A DNA stretch of 35,326 nucleotides from an uncultured Blautia sp. Its GTDB lineage: Bacteria > Bacillota > Clostridia > Lachnospirales > Lachnospiraceae. A program made the translations under genes and the position numbers. The stretch lies in assembly GCA_900542045.1 (NCBI GenBank), contig UQMI01000038.1, forward strand, positions 1-35,326, given 5' to 3'. The notes below the pieces were generated by a model. It was not told where the DNA came from, made no database searches, and saw only the letters and a program-made list of their open reading frames with translations. Every line of letters begins with the position of its first letter. The first letter of the stretch is position 1. Below, piece by piece: positions 15,444 to 26,100 of this stretch.

Positions 15444-16526
15444 CTACCGATTCTCCTCCTCGAATTTTTTCATAAAGGCCACCAGCTTCTCTACACCTTC
15501 CACCGGCATAGCGTTATAAATGCTGGCGCGCATTCCGCCCACTGTTCTGTGTCCTTTGAGATTCACAAAGCCTGCCTCAGTGGCTGCCTGCACAAATTTA
15601 GCATCCATATCTGCATCTCCGGTTACAAAAGGTACATTCATCAGAGAGCGGTCTTCCTTTACCACAGTTCCATGGAACAGACTGCTGCTGTCCAGAAAAT
15701 CATAAAGGATCGCAGCCTTCTTCTCATTGCGCTCTTTCATCGCTGCCAGACCGCCCATCTTTTTTAGCCATTTGAAAACTTTACCGCACATATAAATACA
15801 ATAACAGTTCGGCGTATTATACAGGGATCCTGCATCCGCCTGGGTCTTATATTTCATCATGGTAGGTGTTCCCGGAAGCACATCGTCAGTAATCAGATCG
15901 TCCCGTACAATGGCAATAACCATGCCGGCAGGTCCAATATTCTTTTGTACGCCGCCATAGATAATTCCATATTGACTCACATCTACCGGCTCAGACAGAA
16001 AACAGGAGGATACATCTGACACCAGAAGTTTTCCTTTGGTGTTCGGCAGTTTTTTATATTTTGTTCCATAAATGGTATTATTTTCACAAATATAAACATA
16101 ATCCGCATCCGGGCTGATGGGCAAATCGGAACAATCCGGAATATAAGAAAATGTCTTATCTTCTGAAGAAGCAATCTTATTGGCCTTACCGTATTTGGAC
16201 GCCTCCTGCCATGCTTTTTTGGCCCATTGACCTGTGACGATATAATCTGCCACCCGGTTCTTCATCAGATTCATGGGAATCATGGCGAACTGCAGAGATG
16301 CCCCTCCCTGCAGAAACAGTACTTTATAATTTTCCGGAATCTGCATCAAATCTCTTAAATCTGCTTCTGCCTCATCTAATATCTGCTGAAAAACCTTGGA
16401 ACGATGACTCATTTCCATTACAGACATTCCACATCCCCGGTAATCCATCATTTCATCTGCAGCTTCCTGTAATACCTCTTCCGGCAACACTGCCGGTCCG
16501 GCAGAAAAATTATACACCCTGCTCAT
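15444..16526 (-). CDS. serC: Phosphoserine aminotransferase
   Basis: 360 residues, full length. A PLP enzyme converting 3-phosphohydroxypyruvate and glutamate to phosphoserine. N-terminal YNFSAGPAVLPEEVL is the SerC signature; LFLQGGASLQFAMIPMN (70-86) binds cofactor phosphate, and the PLP lysine is Lys195 in GGVQKNIGPAG. GGAGGATTTGAAAC precedes the ATG. The first 17 bases overlap the end of ilvB, and the stop lies one base from the serA start. No serB was seen in the window. Confidence 0.97.
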   Translation of the reverse strand: MSRVYNFSAGPAVLPEEVLQEAADEMMDYRGCGMSVMEMSHRSKVFQQILDEAEADLRDLMQIPENYKVLFLQGGASLQFAMIPMNLMKNRVADYIVTGQWAKKAWQEASKYGKANKIASSEDKTFSYIPDCSDLPISPDADYVYICENNTIYGTKYKKLPNTKGKLLVSDVSSCFLSEPVDVSQYGIIYGGVQKNIGPAGMVIAIVRDDLITDDVLPGTPTMMKYKTQADAGSLYNTPNCYCIYMCGKVFKWLKKMGGLAAMKERNEKKAAILYDFLDSSSLFHGTVVKEDRSLMNVPFVTGDADMDAKFVQAATEAGFVNLKGHRTVGGMRASIYNAMPVEGVEKLVAFMKKFEEENR

Positions 16527-18201
16527 GTTTCAAATCCTCCTCATCAAACACTTCTTCAATACTGGCTCCTGCAGGCACCATGGGGAATACGCTCAGATCC
16601 TGATCAATCCAACAATCCAGCAGGATCGGTGTTTCGGAAGCCAATGCCTCCTTCAATGCCGGTTCTACTTCGTCCATTCTGGTGATTCGTTTTCCTTTGA
16701 CACCCAAAGCTTCTGCCACTTTTACAAAATCTACCTGGTCATTAAGCACTGTACTGGAATATCGTTTCTCATAAAACAGTGTCTGCCATTGACGTACCAT
16801 ACCCAATACATGATTATTCAAAACAATCTGTACCAATGGCCGACCGCAGCGGGCAGCAGTTGCCAGCTCATTCATATTCATACGAAAACAACCATCGCCA
16901 GCAATGTTCACCACGGTTTTCTCCGGACATCCCATTTTCGCTCCAATAGCCGCTCCCAGTCCATAACCCATAGTTCCCAGTCCGCCGGAAGTCAGGAACG
17001 TCCTTGGTTTCTTAAATTTGTAATACTGCGCTGTCCACATCTGATGCTGTCCCACATCGGTAGTAATGATTGTATCCTGATCCTTCGTCAGCTCATACAG
17101 TTTCTCAATAATATATGGTCCAGTCAGTTGAGTGTGATCATATTGCAGAGGATATTTGTTTTTCAATTCATTGATGTAGGCCAGCCATTCCTCATTTTGC
17201 TTTGGTTCCACATATTCCAGGAGTCTGCGTACAACTTCTTTTACATCTCCCTCAATGGAAGCGTCCACAATGATATTTTTGTTGATTTCCGCTGCATCAA
17301 TATCCACCTGTAATATCTTTGCATCTTTTGCAAATTTGGAAGCATTTCCGGTCACACGTTCACTGAACCGTGCTCCCAGTACAATGAGCAAATCGCATTT
17401 GGAGACACCCAGATTTGATGTTTTTGTCCCATGCATACCGATCATACCGGTATACAATTCTTCCTCTCCGCTGAATGCGCCTTTTCCCATCAGGCTATCG
17501 CAAACCGGCGCCTGGATCCGATAAGCCAGCTCCCGGATCTCCTTTGAAGCGCCCGATATCACAGAACCGCCTCCTACAAAAATATAAGGGCGTTTGGACT
17601 GTGCGATCATATCTGCAGCCTTTTTCAGATCTGTTGTGCGGATCTCCTCCGTCACACGATTTACTGTGGCCGGACGTTTGGGCTCATATTCATATTTGGC
17701 AGCTGTGACATCTTTTGGCACATCCACCAGCACAGGCCCTGGTCTTCCGCTCCTGGCAATATAAAAAGCTTTTCGGATAGTGGTAGCAAGCTGCTTCACA
17801 TCTTTTACGATGTAGCTGTGCTTTGTCACAGGCATTACAATTCCCGCAATATCTACCTCCTGAAAAGAATCTTTACCCAGCAGATTATTTGCCACATTTG
17901 CCGTAATGGCCACCATGGGAACAGAATCCATAGCTGCTGTGGCAATACCGGTTACCAGATTGGTAGCCCCGGGTCCGGAGGTAGCGAAACATACCCCCAC
18001 TTTACCGGTGGCTCTGGCATAACCGTCAGCTGCATGTGCCGCCCCCTGCTCATGAGAAGTCAGCACGTGATTGATCTGGTCTTTATATTTATACAGGGCA
18101 TCATATACGTTCAGGATTGCTCCACCGGGATATCCAAAAACCGTATCCACCCCCTGCTCTTTTAAGCATTCAATAATTATTTCTGCTCCTGTTAACAGCA
18201 T
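16510..18201 (-). CDS. ilvB: Acetolactate synthase large (catalytic) subunit
   Basis: 563 residues. A ThDP enzyme that condenses two pyruvates to acetolactate, or pyruvate with 2-oxobutyrate, in valine/leucine/isoleucine synthesis. The catalytic Glu51 is in SHEQGAAHAADGYARATG; the metal-ThDP motif starts GDGCF (435-439) and runs to the following Asn. The FAD region and length fit the anabolic AHAS class rather than catabolic AlsS. No ilvN regulatory subunit is adjacent; serC follows directly with a 17-base overlap. AAAGGAC lies upstream of the ATG at 18201. Feedback control would need a small subunit encoded elsewhere. Confidence 0.95.
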   Translation of the reverse strand: MLLTGAEIIIECLKEQGVDTVFGYPGGAILNVYDALYKYKDQINHVLTSHEQGAAHAADGYARATGKVGVCFATSGPGATNLVTGIATAAMDSVPMVAITANVANNLLGKDSFQEVDIAGIVMPVTKHSYIVKDVKQLATTIRKAFYIARSGRPGPVLVDVPKDVTAAKYEYEPKRPATVNRVTEEIRTTDLKKAADMIAQSKRPYIFVGGGSVISGASKEIRELAYRIQAPVCDSLMGKGAFSGEEELYTGMIGMHGTKTSNLGVSKCDLLIVLGARFSERVTGNASKFAKDAKILQVDIDAAEINKNIIVDASIEGDVKEVVRRLLEYVEPKQNEEWLAYINELKNKYPLQYDHTQLTGPYIIEKLYELTKDQDTIITTDVGQHQMWTAQYYKFKKPRTFLTSGGLGTMGYGLGAAIGAKMGCPEKTVVNIAGDGCFRMNMNELATAARCGRPLVQIVLNNHVLGMVRQWQTLFYEKRYSSTVLNDQVDFVKVAEALGVKGKRITRMDEVEPALKEALASETPILLDCWIDQDLSVFPMVPAGASIEEVFDEEDLKHEQGV

Positions 18202-18218
18202 CCGTCTTTCGTCCTTTC

Positions 18219-19892
18219 TTATTTAGTTTCCGGTACCTGAAGAATTGCACCTCTGTTGCCGGAAGTAACCATAGCCGCATACCTGGCCAGATATCCGGTG
18301 GTCACTTTTGGCTGTCTCGGCTGCCATTTAGCTCTGCGCGCTTCCAGCTCTTCATCAGATACTTTCAGTTCTATGGATAAGTCAGGAATATTAATGGCGA
18401 TCCGGTCACCTTCTTCCACCAGAGCAATCGGACCGCCTACTGCAGCCTCTGGAGAAATGTGACCAATAGATGCTCCCCGGGATGCACCGGAAAAACGTCC
18501 GTCTGTAATCAAAGCCACACTGGATCCCAGACCCATTCCGGCAATGGCAGATGTGGGATTGAGCATCTCACGCATACCTGGACCTCCCTTGGGGCCCTCA
18601 TAGCGAATTACAACCACATCTCCTGCCACAATTTTGCCGCCTTTGATAGCTGCAATGGCATCCTCTTCACAGTCAAATACCCGGGCCGGTCCCTCATGAA
18701 CCATCATTTCCGGAACCACTGCGGAACGTTTTACAACACCGCCATCCGGAGCCAGATTCCCCTTGAGCACGGCCAGACCGCCGGTCTCGCTATAAGGATG
18801 ATCAATGGGACGGATCACTTCCGGATTCTTATTGACACATCCTTTAATATTCTCTCCCACTGTTTTTCCAGTCACTGTCATACAATCTGTATAGAGCAGA
18901 CCCTTTTTGTTCAGCTCATTCATCACTGCGTATACGCCGCCAGCTTCATTGAGATCTTCAATATAAGTCGGTCCAGCCGGAGCCAGATGACAGAGATTCG
19001 GAGTTTTCTCACTGATCTCATTGGCAAAGCTGATATCAAAGTCCATCCCCACTTCATGGGCAATAGCCGGAAGATGAAGCATACTATTCGTTGAACATCC
19101 AAGAGCCATGTCAACAGTCAATGCATTCAGAATGGCCTTCTCTGTCATAATATCTCTGGGACGGATATTTTTTTCGTACATTTCCATTACCTTCATACCC
19201 GCATGCTTAGCCAGACGAATTCGCTCAGAATAAACTGCCGGAATGGTTCCATTTCCCTGCAGACCCATGCCCAGCACTTCCGTCAGGCAGTTCATGCTGT
19301 TGGCTGTATACATACCAGAACAGGAACCACAGGTAGGACAGGTCTTCATTTCATATTCTGTCACATCTTCTTCTGTCATAGTTCCCGCTGCGTAAGCTCC
19401 CACCGCTTCAAACATGCTGGAGAGGCTGGTTTTGTGTCCCTTTACATGTCCGGCTAACATAGGTCCTCCACTGACGAACACTGTGGGTACATTAATGCGC
19501 GCTGCAGCCATCAATAATCCCGGAACATTCTTGTCACAGTTTGGTACCATAACCAATGCATCAAACTGATGTGCCAATGCCATAGCCTCTGTGGAATCCG
19601 CGATCAGATCTCGGGTAACCAGGGAATATTTCATGCCAATATGTCCCATGGCAATTCCATCACAGACTGCAATAGCAGGAAATACAATAGGGGTTCCACC
19701 GGCCATTGCAACGCCCTGCTTTACTGCATTTACAATTTTGTCCAAATTCATGTGTCCCGGTACAATTTCGTTGTAAGAACTTACAATCCCCACCAGTGGA
19801 CGGTCCATTTCTTCTTTTGTCAGGCCCAATGCATTAAACAATGAACGGTGCGGTGCCTGCTGCATTCCTTTTGTTACTGCATCACTTCTCAT
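18219..19892 (-). CDS. ilvD: Dihydroxy-acid dehydratase
   Basis: 557 residues. Dehydrates 2,3-dihydroxy-isovalerate or -3-methylvalerate to the 2-oxo acid, the third step of branched-chain synthesis, with an Fe-S cluster. Cluster Cys are visible in NCDKNVPG (Cys119) and [10 protein letters not shown] (Cys185/188/191). The position that is PCN in many [2Fe-2S] types is VPGH here, as in the oxygen-sensitive E. coli enzyme, suggesting a [4Fe-4S] type that suits an anaerobe (inference). ATG at 19892 is chosen because GGAGGAG lies about 9 bases upstream; the in-frame GTG at 19901 abuts it. Seventeen bases separate it from ilvB. Confidence 0.96.
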   Translation of the reverse strand: MRSDAVTKGMQQAPHRSLFNALGLTKEEMDRPLVGIVSSYNEIVPGHMNLDKIVNAVKQGVAMAGGTPIVFPAIAVCDGIAMGHIGMKYSLVTRDLIADSTEAMALAHQFDALVMVPNCDKNVPGLLMAAARINVPTVFVSGGPMLAGHVKGHKTSLSSMFEAVGAYAAGTMTEEDVTEYEMKTCPTCGSCSGMYTANSMNCLTEVLGMGLQGNGTIPAVYSERIRLAKHAGMKVMEMYEKNIRPRDIMTEKAILNALTVDMALGCSTNSMLHLPAIAHEVGMDFDISFANEISEKTPNLCHLAPAGPTYIEDLNEAGGVYAVMNELNKKGLLYTDCMTVTGKTVGENIKGCVNKNPEVIRPIDHPYSETGGLAVLKGNLAPDGGVVKRSAVVPEMMVHEGPARVFDCEEDAIAAIKGGKIVAGDVVVIRYEGPKGGPGMREMLNPTSAIAGMGLGSSVALITDGRFSGASRGASIGHISPEAAVGGPIALVEEGDRIAINIPDLSIELKVSDEELEARRAKWQPRQPKVTTGYLARYAAMVTSGNRGAILQVPETK

Positions 19893-19917
19893 TTCTTTCA
19901 CTCCTCCGAATCTCTGT

Positions 19918-21003
19918 TTATTTCAATGCTTTCGCGATCATATCTCCCATTTCACTGGTTCCCACATACTGACAGCCTTCCGACATAATATCACCGGTAC
20001 GATAGCCGGCAGTCAACACTTCCTGTACCGCCGCTTCCACTGCATCTGCTTCCTGATCCAAATCCAGGGAATAGCGCAGCATCATAGCCGCTGACAGAAT
20101 CGTTGCAATGGGATTTGCTTTGTTCTGTCCGGCAATATCCGGTGCAGAACCATGGCTTGGCTCGTAAAGGCCAAATTTCGTTTCATTTAAGCTAGCAGAA
20201 GACAGCATTCCTATCGAACCGGTAACCATGCTGGCCTCGTCAGACAGAATATCACCAAACATATTCTCCGTAAGGATCACGTCAAACTGACCGGGATTAC
20301 GTACCAGCTGCATGGCACAGTTATCAACCAGCATATGCTCCAGCGTAACCTCCGGATAGTCTTTTGCCACTTCTTCCACAACTTTTCTCCACAGCCGGGA
20401 AGAATCCAGCACATTAGCCTTATCTACGCTGGTTACTTTCTTTCTGCGCTTCATGGCAATGTCAAAGGCCTTAATGGCGATCCTGCGGATCTCATTCTCA
20501 TCATAGACCAGAGTATCTGTGGCCCTTCGCACACCTCCCAAATCTTCCGTCCAGCGTTTTCCGAAATACAGTCCGCCAGTGAGTTCCCGCATGATCATGA
20601 TATCGAAACCATCTCCGATAATGTCATCCCGCAACGGGCAGGCATCTTTTAATTCCTGATACAGATATGCCGGCCGCAGATTGGCAAACAGATTCAATTC
20701 CTTTCGAATCCGCAACAGCCCTGCCTCCGGACGCTTGGAAGGCTCCAGCTGATACCAGGGCGATGTCGCAGCATCGCCTCCTATGGAGCCCATCAGCACT
20801 GCATCCTGTGCTTTTGCATTTGCAACTGCTTCATCTGTCAATGGTACTCCATGTACATCTATGGACGCGCCGCCCAATAATATTTCCGAATATATAAAGG
20901 TATGGTGATAAATCTCACATACCCTGTCCAAAACTTTTTTCGCTTCTCTCACAATTTCAGGACCGATTCCGTCACCGGGAATCAATGCAATTTTGTGCTC
21001 CAT
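19918..21003 (-). CDS. leuB: 3-isopropylmalate dehydrogenase
   Basis: 361 residues. An NAD-dependent oxidative decarboxylase of leucine synthesis. It opens with [14 protein letters not shown] and carries the substrate/metal segments [23 protein letters not shown] and the late [19 protein letters not shown] loop. ATG at 21003 follows AAAGGAATGAGGAT. It is first in the mixed operon, 25 bases before ilvD; leuA and leuCD are not in the window. A promoter lies 40 bases upstream with a leader of only about 33 bases, so a T-box or attenuator is excluded here. Confidence 0.97.
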   Translation of the reverse strand: MEHKIALIPGDGIGPEIVREAKKVLDRVCEIYHHTFIYSEILLGGASIDVHGVPLTDEAVANAKAQDAVLMGSIGGDAATSPWYQLEPSKRPEAGLLRIRKELNLFANLRPAYLYQELKDACPLRDDIIGDGFDIMIMRELTGGLYFGKRWTEDLGGVRRATDTLVYDENEIRRIAIKAFDIAMKRRKKVTSVDKANVLDSSRLWRKVVEEVAKDYPEVTLEHMLVDNCAMQLVRNPGQFDVILTENMFGDILSDEASMVTGSIGMLSSASLNETKFGLYEPSHGSAPDIAGQNKANPIATILSAAMMLRYSLDLDQEADAVEAAVQEVLTAGYRTGDIMSEGCQYVGTSEMGDMIAKALK

Positions 21004-21042
21004 ATCCTCATTCCTTTCCCATCTATACTCTGATATTTTTAT

Positions 21043-21071
21043 ATCATACTCTAAAACTTTATATTTTTCAA
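21043..21071 (-). promoter_or_regulatory. Sigma-A promoter of the leuB-ilvD-ilvB-serC-serA operon
   Basis: Minus strand: TTGAAA (21066-21071), 17-base spacer, TATGAT (21043-21048). Start near 21036, just before leuB. Confidence 0.8.
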
Positions 21072-21105
21072 CACAGTACTACAAAAAAGTGCCGGACTTT
21101 TGTAT

Positions 21106-21143
21106 GAAAAGAAGCAGAAAAACCGTTCCGGCTATTCTGCTTC
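21106..21143 (-). terminator. Intrinsic terminator after yajC
   Basis: On the minus strand GAAGCAGAA pairs with TTCTGCTTC; the stem continues inward through CCG-GAA-CGG and is followed by TTTTC. A second small hairpin, AAAAGT/ACTTTT with a T-rich end, follows at about 21083-21101. Confidence 0.8.
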
Positions 21144-21151
21144 CCTTGGTA

Positions 21152-21517
21152 TTATTTTTCTTTTTTCTCTTTTTCTTTCTTTTCTTCGGTCTTGGCAGGT
21201 GCTGCAGACGCAACCTCAGCTTTCTCCACTTCGGCAATGGCTGCCTTTCTCATAGGAATACGACAGTTTCTGTTATTCCCGAACTCCACGATCACATCCT
21301 CTTCCGTCAGATCAATGATCACACCATAAAAGCCGCTGGTAGTCACGATACTGTCGCCTACTTCCATATTTGCCAGCATGGCATTCACACGCTTCTGCTC
21401 CTTCTTCTGGGGACGGATCATCAGGAAATATAAAATACCAAATAATACCACCAGCCAGAGAACTGTTCCCATCATTGCTGCTCCACCGCCACTTGCTGTG
21501 GCAAAAATCATCTGCAT
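21152..21517 (-). CDS. yajC: Preprotein translocase subunit YajC
   Basis: 121 residues. A small single-pass membrane protein that associates with the SecDF part of the Sec translocon. A hydrophobic helix (about 16-34, TVLWLVVLFGILYFLMI) is followed by the conserved IRPQKKEQKR and by MLANMEVGDSIVTTSGFYG, the YajC core. The tail is low-complexity Lys/Glu/Ala. AGGAGGAG precedes the ATG. It lies downstream of tgt, as in many bacteria, but has its own promoter at 21556 and terminator at 21106. No secD/secF is in the window. Confidence 0.95.
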   Translation of the reverse strand: MQMIFATASGGGAAMMGTVLWLVVLFGILYFLMIRPQKKEQKRVNAMLANMEVGDSIVTTSGFYGVIIDLTEEDVIVEFGNNRNCRIPMRKAAIAEVEKAEVASAAPAKTEEKKEKEKKEK

Positions 21518-21555
21518 GAATTCTCTCCTCCTACTTACTTATAGCGTTATAGTCT

Positions 21556-21584
21556 ATCATACACAAAATTTCCGATTTCTTCAA
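21556..21584 (-). promoter_or_regulatory. Sigma-A promoter for yajC
   Basis: Minus strand: TTGAAG (21579-21584), 17-base spacer, TATGAT (21556-21561), 39 bases before the yajC ATG. Bases 21585-21730 between it and tgt show no gene. Confidence 0.7.
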
Positions 21585-21730
21585 GTCCTTTCCCATCTCT
21601 TTCGCGGATTTTCGTAATTATCTGTGATCCGCAGGCCGGGAGACGATCTACACTGCATCCTGCCTGCATGTGCGCAGAATAGATGATTTGATTCTGCCCG
21701 CTGACTGAAATCGAACCTTTCCCTGCAGTC

Positions 21731-22864
21731 TCACGCGCCGCCGGAGCGCATCTGCTCCAGTTTGTGCGCCTTGTACTGCTCGTAATTTCCCGCATCCAGG
21801 GCATCCCGTATTTCTTCCATCATATGGTTATAGAAATACAGATTGTGCAACACACACAGACGCATGCCCAGCATCTCCTTGGCTTTCAGAAGATGACGGA
21901 TATACGCCCGGCTGTAATGACGGCAGGCCGGACACTGACAGCCTTCTTCAATGGGACGGGGATCCCGCTCGTATTTGGCATTGAACAGATTCCGTTTTCC
22001 CTGATTCGTATACACATGTCCATGCCTTCCATTTCTTGACGGATAAACGCAGTCGAAGAAATCCACTCCCCTGCTCACTGCCTCCAGAATATTGGCTGGT
22101 GTACCAACCCCCATTAGATAAGTAGGTTTTTCTTTGGGCAGATACGGCACCACCTGATCCAGGATCCAGTACATCTGCTCATGGCTCTCTCCCACCGCCA
22201 GTCCTCCCACTGCGTAACCATCCAAATCCATATCTGCAATGGTCTTTGCATGACTGATGCGAATATCGTCATAGATTGCTCCCTGATTGATCCCAAACAA
22301 AAGCTGATGGGGATTGATGGTATCTTCCAATCCGTTCAGCCGCTGCATCTCTATCTTGCAGCGCTGCAGCCATCGACTGGTCCGGTCCACTGAATGTTGG
22401 ACATACGCCCGATCTGCCACACTGGAAGGGCATTCATCAAAAGCCATGGCAATGGTGGATGCCAGATTCGACTGAATCTGCATACTTTCTTCGGGACCCA
22501 TAAAAATTTTCCGTCCGTCCACATGAGAATGAAAATAAACTCCTTCTTCTTTTATTTTCCGCAATCCGGCCAGAGAAAACACCTGGAATCCGCCGGAATC
22601 GGTAAGGATCGGCCGCTCCCAGTTCATAAACTTATGCAGTCCTCCCATATCTTTCACCACCTGATCCCCAGGACGCACATGAAGATGATACGTATTGGAC
22701 AGTTCCACCTGGGTGCCGATCTCATAGAGATCCATGGTGGATACAGCGCCTTTAATGGCTGCCGCAGTCCCCACATTCATAAATACCGGCGTCTCAATCA
22801 CTCCATGAACGGTTTCCATCCGGGCTCGCTTGGCCCGCCCTTCTGTCTTTAATATATGATACAT
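21731..22864 (-). CDS. tgt: tRNA-guanine (queuosine) transglycosylase
   Basis: 377 residues. Exchanges guanine 34 of Asp, Asn, His and Tyr tRNAs for the queuosine precursor. The catalytic Asp89 sits in TDSGGFQVFSL and the nucleophile Asp271 in FFDCVYPSRNGRHG. Zinc ligands are Cys309, Cys311, Cys314 and His340 (CQCPAC, then LHNLYFY). The ATG at 22864 is preferred because GGAGG lies 5 bases upstream of it; the ATG at 22876 precedes that site. A promoter lies about 75 bases upstream, overlapping a palindrome. Confidence 0.97.
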   Translation of the reverse strand: MYHILKTEGRAKRARMETVHGVIETPVFMNVGTAAAIKGAVSTMDLYEIGTQVELSNTYHLHVRPGDQVVKDMGGLHKFMNWERPILTDSGGFQVFSLAGLRKIKEEGVYFHSHVDGRKIFMGPEESMQIQSNLASTIAMAFDECPSSVADRAYVQHSVDRTSRWLQRCKIEMQRLNGLEDTINPHQLLFGINQGAIYDDIRISHAKTIADMDLDGYAVGGLAVGESHEQMYWILDQVVPYLPKEKPTYLMGVGTPANILEAVSRGVDFFDCVYPSRNGRHGHVYTNQGKRNLFNAKYERDPRPIEEGCQCPACRHYSRAYIRHLLKAKEMLGMRLCVLHNLYFYNHMMEEIRDALDAGNYEQYKAHKLEQMRSGGA

Positions 22865-22937
22865 AAATTCCTCCATCTTTGATCTTGTTTGCAGTCTTAT
22901 TCTTTATGAAAAGTCTCTATCCCCAGACATCCTGTAC

Positions 22938-22966
22938 AGTATAGCCTGAAAGATTGGGAAATTCAA
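22938..22966 (-). promoter_or_regulatory. Sigma-A promoter for tgt
   Basis: Minus strand: TTGAAT (22961-22966), 17-base spacer, TATACT (22938-22943). The -35 end overlaps the 13-base palindrome CAAGTG-x-CACTTG at 22964-22976, which could be an operator. Confidence 0.65.
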
Positions 22967-23075
22967 GTGGCACTTGCCTTCTTCCCGTTGATTTAAGCAA
23001 ACCTTCGATTCTTCCTTGATTTTTCACGGGTTTTATAATTTATACTTTTTTTATCCATTTTCATAAAAATGCCGG

Positions 23076-23104
23076 TTGTCATTTCAAAATTGTTGTCGTA
23101 TAAT
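23076..23104 (+). promoter_or_regulatory. Sigma-A promoter for the activase gene
   Basis: TTGTCA (23076-23081), 17-base spacer, TATAAT (23099-23104). Start near 23111, leader about 63 bases. A second TTGACA lies downstream at 23132-23137 but lacks a good -10. Confidence 0.75.
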
Positions 23105-23173
23105 GTTACATAATTAGCAATAAGCTGTTGACATAATACTATATATACTAAATAAAAAGGATGTAATAATTTT

Positions 23174-26100
23174 ATGAATCACTATACGTTAGGAATTGAT
23201 ATTGGTTCTACCACTGTCAAAATAGCTGTCCTTTCCCCTCAAGGGGAGCTTCTTTTTGCGGATTATGAGCGGCATTTTGCCAATATCCAGGAAACCCTGG
23301 CAGCTCTACTGGGAAAAGCGATCGACAAGCTGGGAGAACAGACTGTCAGCCCGGTCATCACCGGTTCCGGCGGTCTTACACTGGCCAACCATCTGGAAGT
23401 ACCGTTTGTACAGGAAGTGATCGCCGTATCCACCTCCCTGCAGACACTGGCACCCAAAACAGATGTGGCCATTGAGTTAGGCGGTGAAGACGCCAAGATC
23501 ATTTATTTTGAGGGGGGCAACATTGAACAGCGTATGAATGGCATCTGTGCCGGCGGTACCGGATCCTTCATTGATCAGATGGCATCCCTGCTCCAGTGTG
23601 ATGCTTCCGGGCTGAACGAATACGCCAAAAATTACAAAGCCCTTTACCCCATTGCCGCGCGCTGCGGCGTATTTGCAAAAAGTGATATCCAACCTTTGAT
23701 CAATGATGGCGCCACCAAGGAAGACCTGGCAGCGTCTATTTTTCAGGCCGTTGTCAATCAGACCATCAGCGGTCTGGCCTGTGGCAAGCCGATTCGCGGA
23801 CATGTGGCGTTCCTGGGAGGACCCCTGCACTTTTTATCTGAACTAAAAAATGCATTCATCCGCACTCTGAAATTAGATGAAGAACACACCATTGTTCCCG
23901 AAAATTCTCACTTATTTGCAGCCATTGGTTCCGCATTAAATGCAAAAGAAGACGTCTGCGTGTCTCTCTCAGAACTGCAGAAACGTCTGGCTTCCAATAT
24001 CAAGCTGGAATTTGAAGTGGAACGTATGGAGCCCCTGTTTGCTTCGGAAGAAGAATACCGGGCTTTTGATGAACGCCAGAGCCAATATAACGTGGCCACC
24101 GGTTCATTGGAACAATACGAAGGCAACTGCTATCTGGGTATTGACGCAGGTTCCACCACTACCAAGGCTGCCCTGGTGGGTGAAGACGGAACTCTGCTTT
24201 ATTCTTTCTACAGCAATAATGATGGAAGCCCGTTAAAGACCACGATTCGCGCTGTTCAGGAAATTTATGACAAACTTCCTTCCAGTGCCAGGATTGCCTA
24301 TTCCTGTTCCACCGGATATGGAGAAGCGCTGATCAAGGCTGCTCTTATGCTGGATGAAGGGGAAGTGGAAACCGTATCTCATTACTATGCCGCTGCGTTT
24401 TTTGACCCGGAAGTAGACTGCATTCTGGATATTGGCGGTCAGGACATGAAGTGTATCAAGATTAAGAATCAGACCGTAGACAGCGTACTGCTCAATGAGG
24501 CATGTTCATCCGGCTGCGGATCTTTCATCGAGACCTTTGCGAAATCCCTGAATTATACCGTACAGGATTTTGCCAAAGCGGCTCTGTACGCCAAGCATCC
24601 CATTGACCTGGGTACCCGGTGTACCGTATTTATGAACTCCAAAGTAAAACAGGCACAGAAAGAAGGGGCAGAAGTTTCTGACATTTCCGCCGGCCTGGCC
24701 TATTCCGTGATCAAAAACGCTCTTTATAAGGTAATCAAAGTATCCGATGCCTCTGAGCTGGGAAAACATATCGTGGTACAGGGCGGTACTTTCTATAACG
24801 ATGCCGTTCTCAGAAGTTTTGAAAAAATTGCCAATTGTGAGGCCATCCGTCCCGATATTGCCGGTATCATGGGCGCTTTTGGCGCAGCCCTGATCGCCAG
24901 GGAGCGGTATACTCCAGAAAAGGAAACTACCATGCTTTCCATTGATAAAATCAATTCACTGCAGTTTACCACTACCATGGCCAACTGCAAGGGTTGTACC
25001 AATAACTGCCGTCTTACCATTAACAAATTCAGCGGCGGACGCCAGTACATCAGTGGAAATCGCTGTGAACGCGGTATTGGAAAGGAAAAGAACAAAGAGA
25101 AGATCCCCAATCTGTTTGATTACAAATACAAACGGATCTTTTCTTATTCCCCACTGTCACCGGTGGAAGCAACCCGAGGAAAAGTTGGTATCCCCAGGGT
25201 ATTGAATATGTTTGAGAACTATCCGTTCTGGTTTACCTTTTTCACGGAACTGAAATATCAGGTGGTGCTTTCTCCCACCTCCAACCGTAAGATATACGAG
25301 CTGGGAATCGAATCCATTCCCAGTGAATCAGAATGTTATCCCGCCAAACTGGCCCATGGCCATGTAACCTGGCTGTTAAAGCATGATGTGAAGTTTATTT
25401 TTTATCCCTGTATTCCTTACGAGCGACAGGAATTTCCCGATGCGGTTAACCACTATAACTGCCCCATTGTTACTTCCTATGCGGAAAATATCAAAAATAA
25501 TGTGGATGAACTGAATGATCCTTCCATTGATTTCCGCAATCCATTCCTGGCATTTACTTCCGAAGAGATTCTCACCAAACGTCTGGTGGAAGAATTCTCT
25601 GATATTCCCAAAGAAGAAGTGAAGGCCGCAGCTCATAAGGCATGGCTGGAACTGGAAAAAGCCAGGGATGATGTCCGTAAGAAAGGCGAAGAAACCCTGC
25701 GTTACATAGAGGAAACCGGGCGCCGCGCCATTGTACTGGCCGGTCGTCCTTACCATATCGATCCGGAAATCCATCATGGTATTCCGGAACTGATTAACAG
25801 CTATGGTGTTGCAGTCCTTACAGAAGACTCCGTTTCCCACCTGGTTCCCGTGGAGCGTCCGTTACGTGTCAATGACCAGTGGATGTATCATTCCCGGCTT
25901 TATGCAGCCGCCAATTTCGTCAAGACCAGAGAGGATGTGGATCTGATCCAGCTGAATTCCTTCGGCTGCGGACTGGACGCCGTAACCACTGATGAAGTAT
26001 ACGAAATTCTGGATCGCAGCGGCAAGATCTACACCTGCCTGAAGATTGATGAGGTAAACAATCTGGGCGCAGCCAGAATCCGTATTCGTTCCCTGCTGGC

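Larger units (their letters stand above)
22865..23173. other. Divergent intergenic region tgt / activase
   Basis: 309 bases without a gene. It holds the tgt promoter with an overlapping palindrome (minus strand) and the activase promoter (plus strand), listed separately. Nothing else was recognised. Confidence 0.6.

Noticed and set aside
21004..21071. T-box or attenuator before leuB
   Set aside because: The promoter lies only about 33 bases from the start codon, leaving no room for a T-box.
21585..21730. Small gene between tgt and yajC
   Set aside because: The only frame is a shadow running out of the tgt end, with no start signal.
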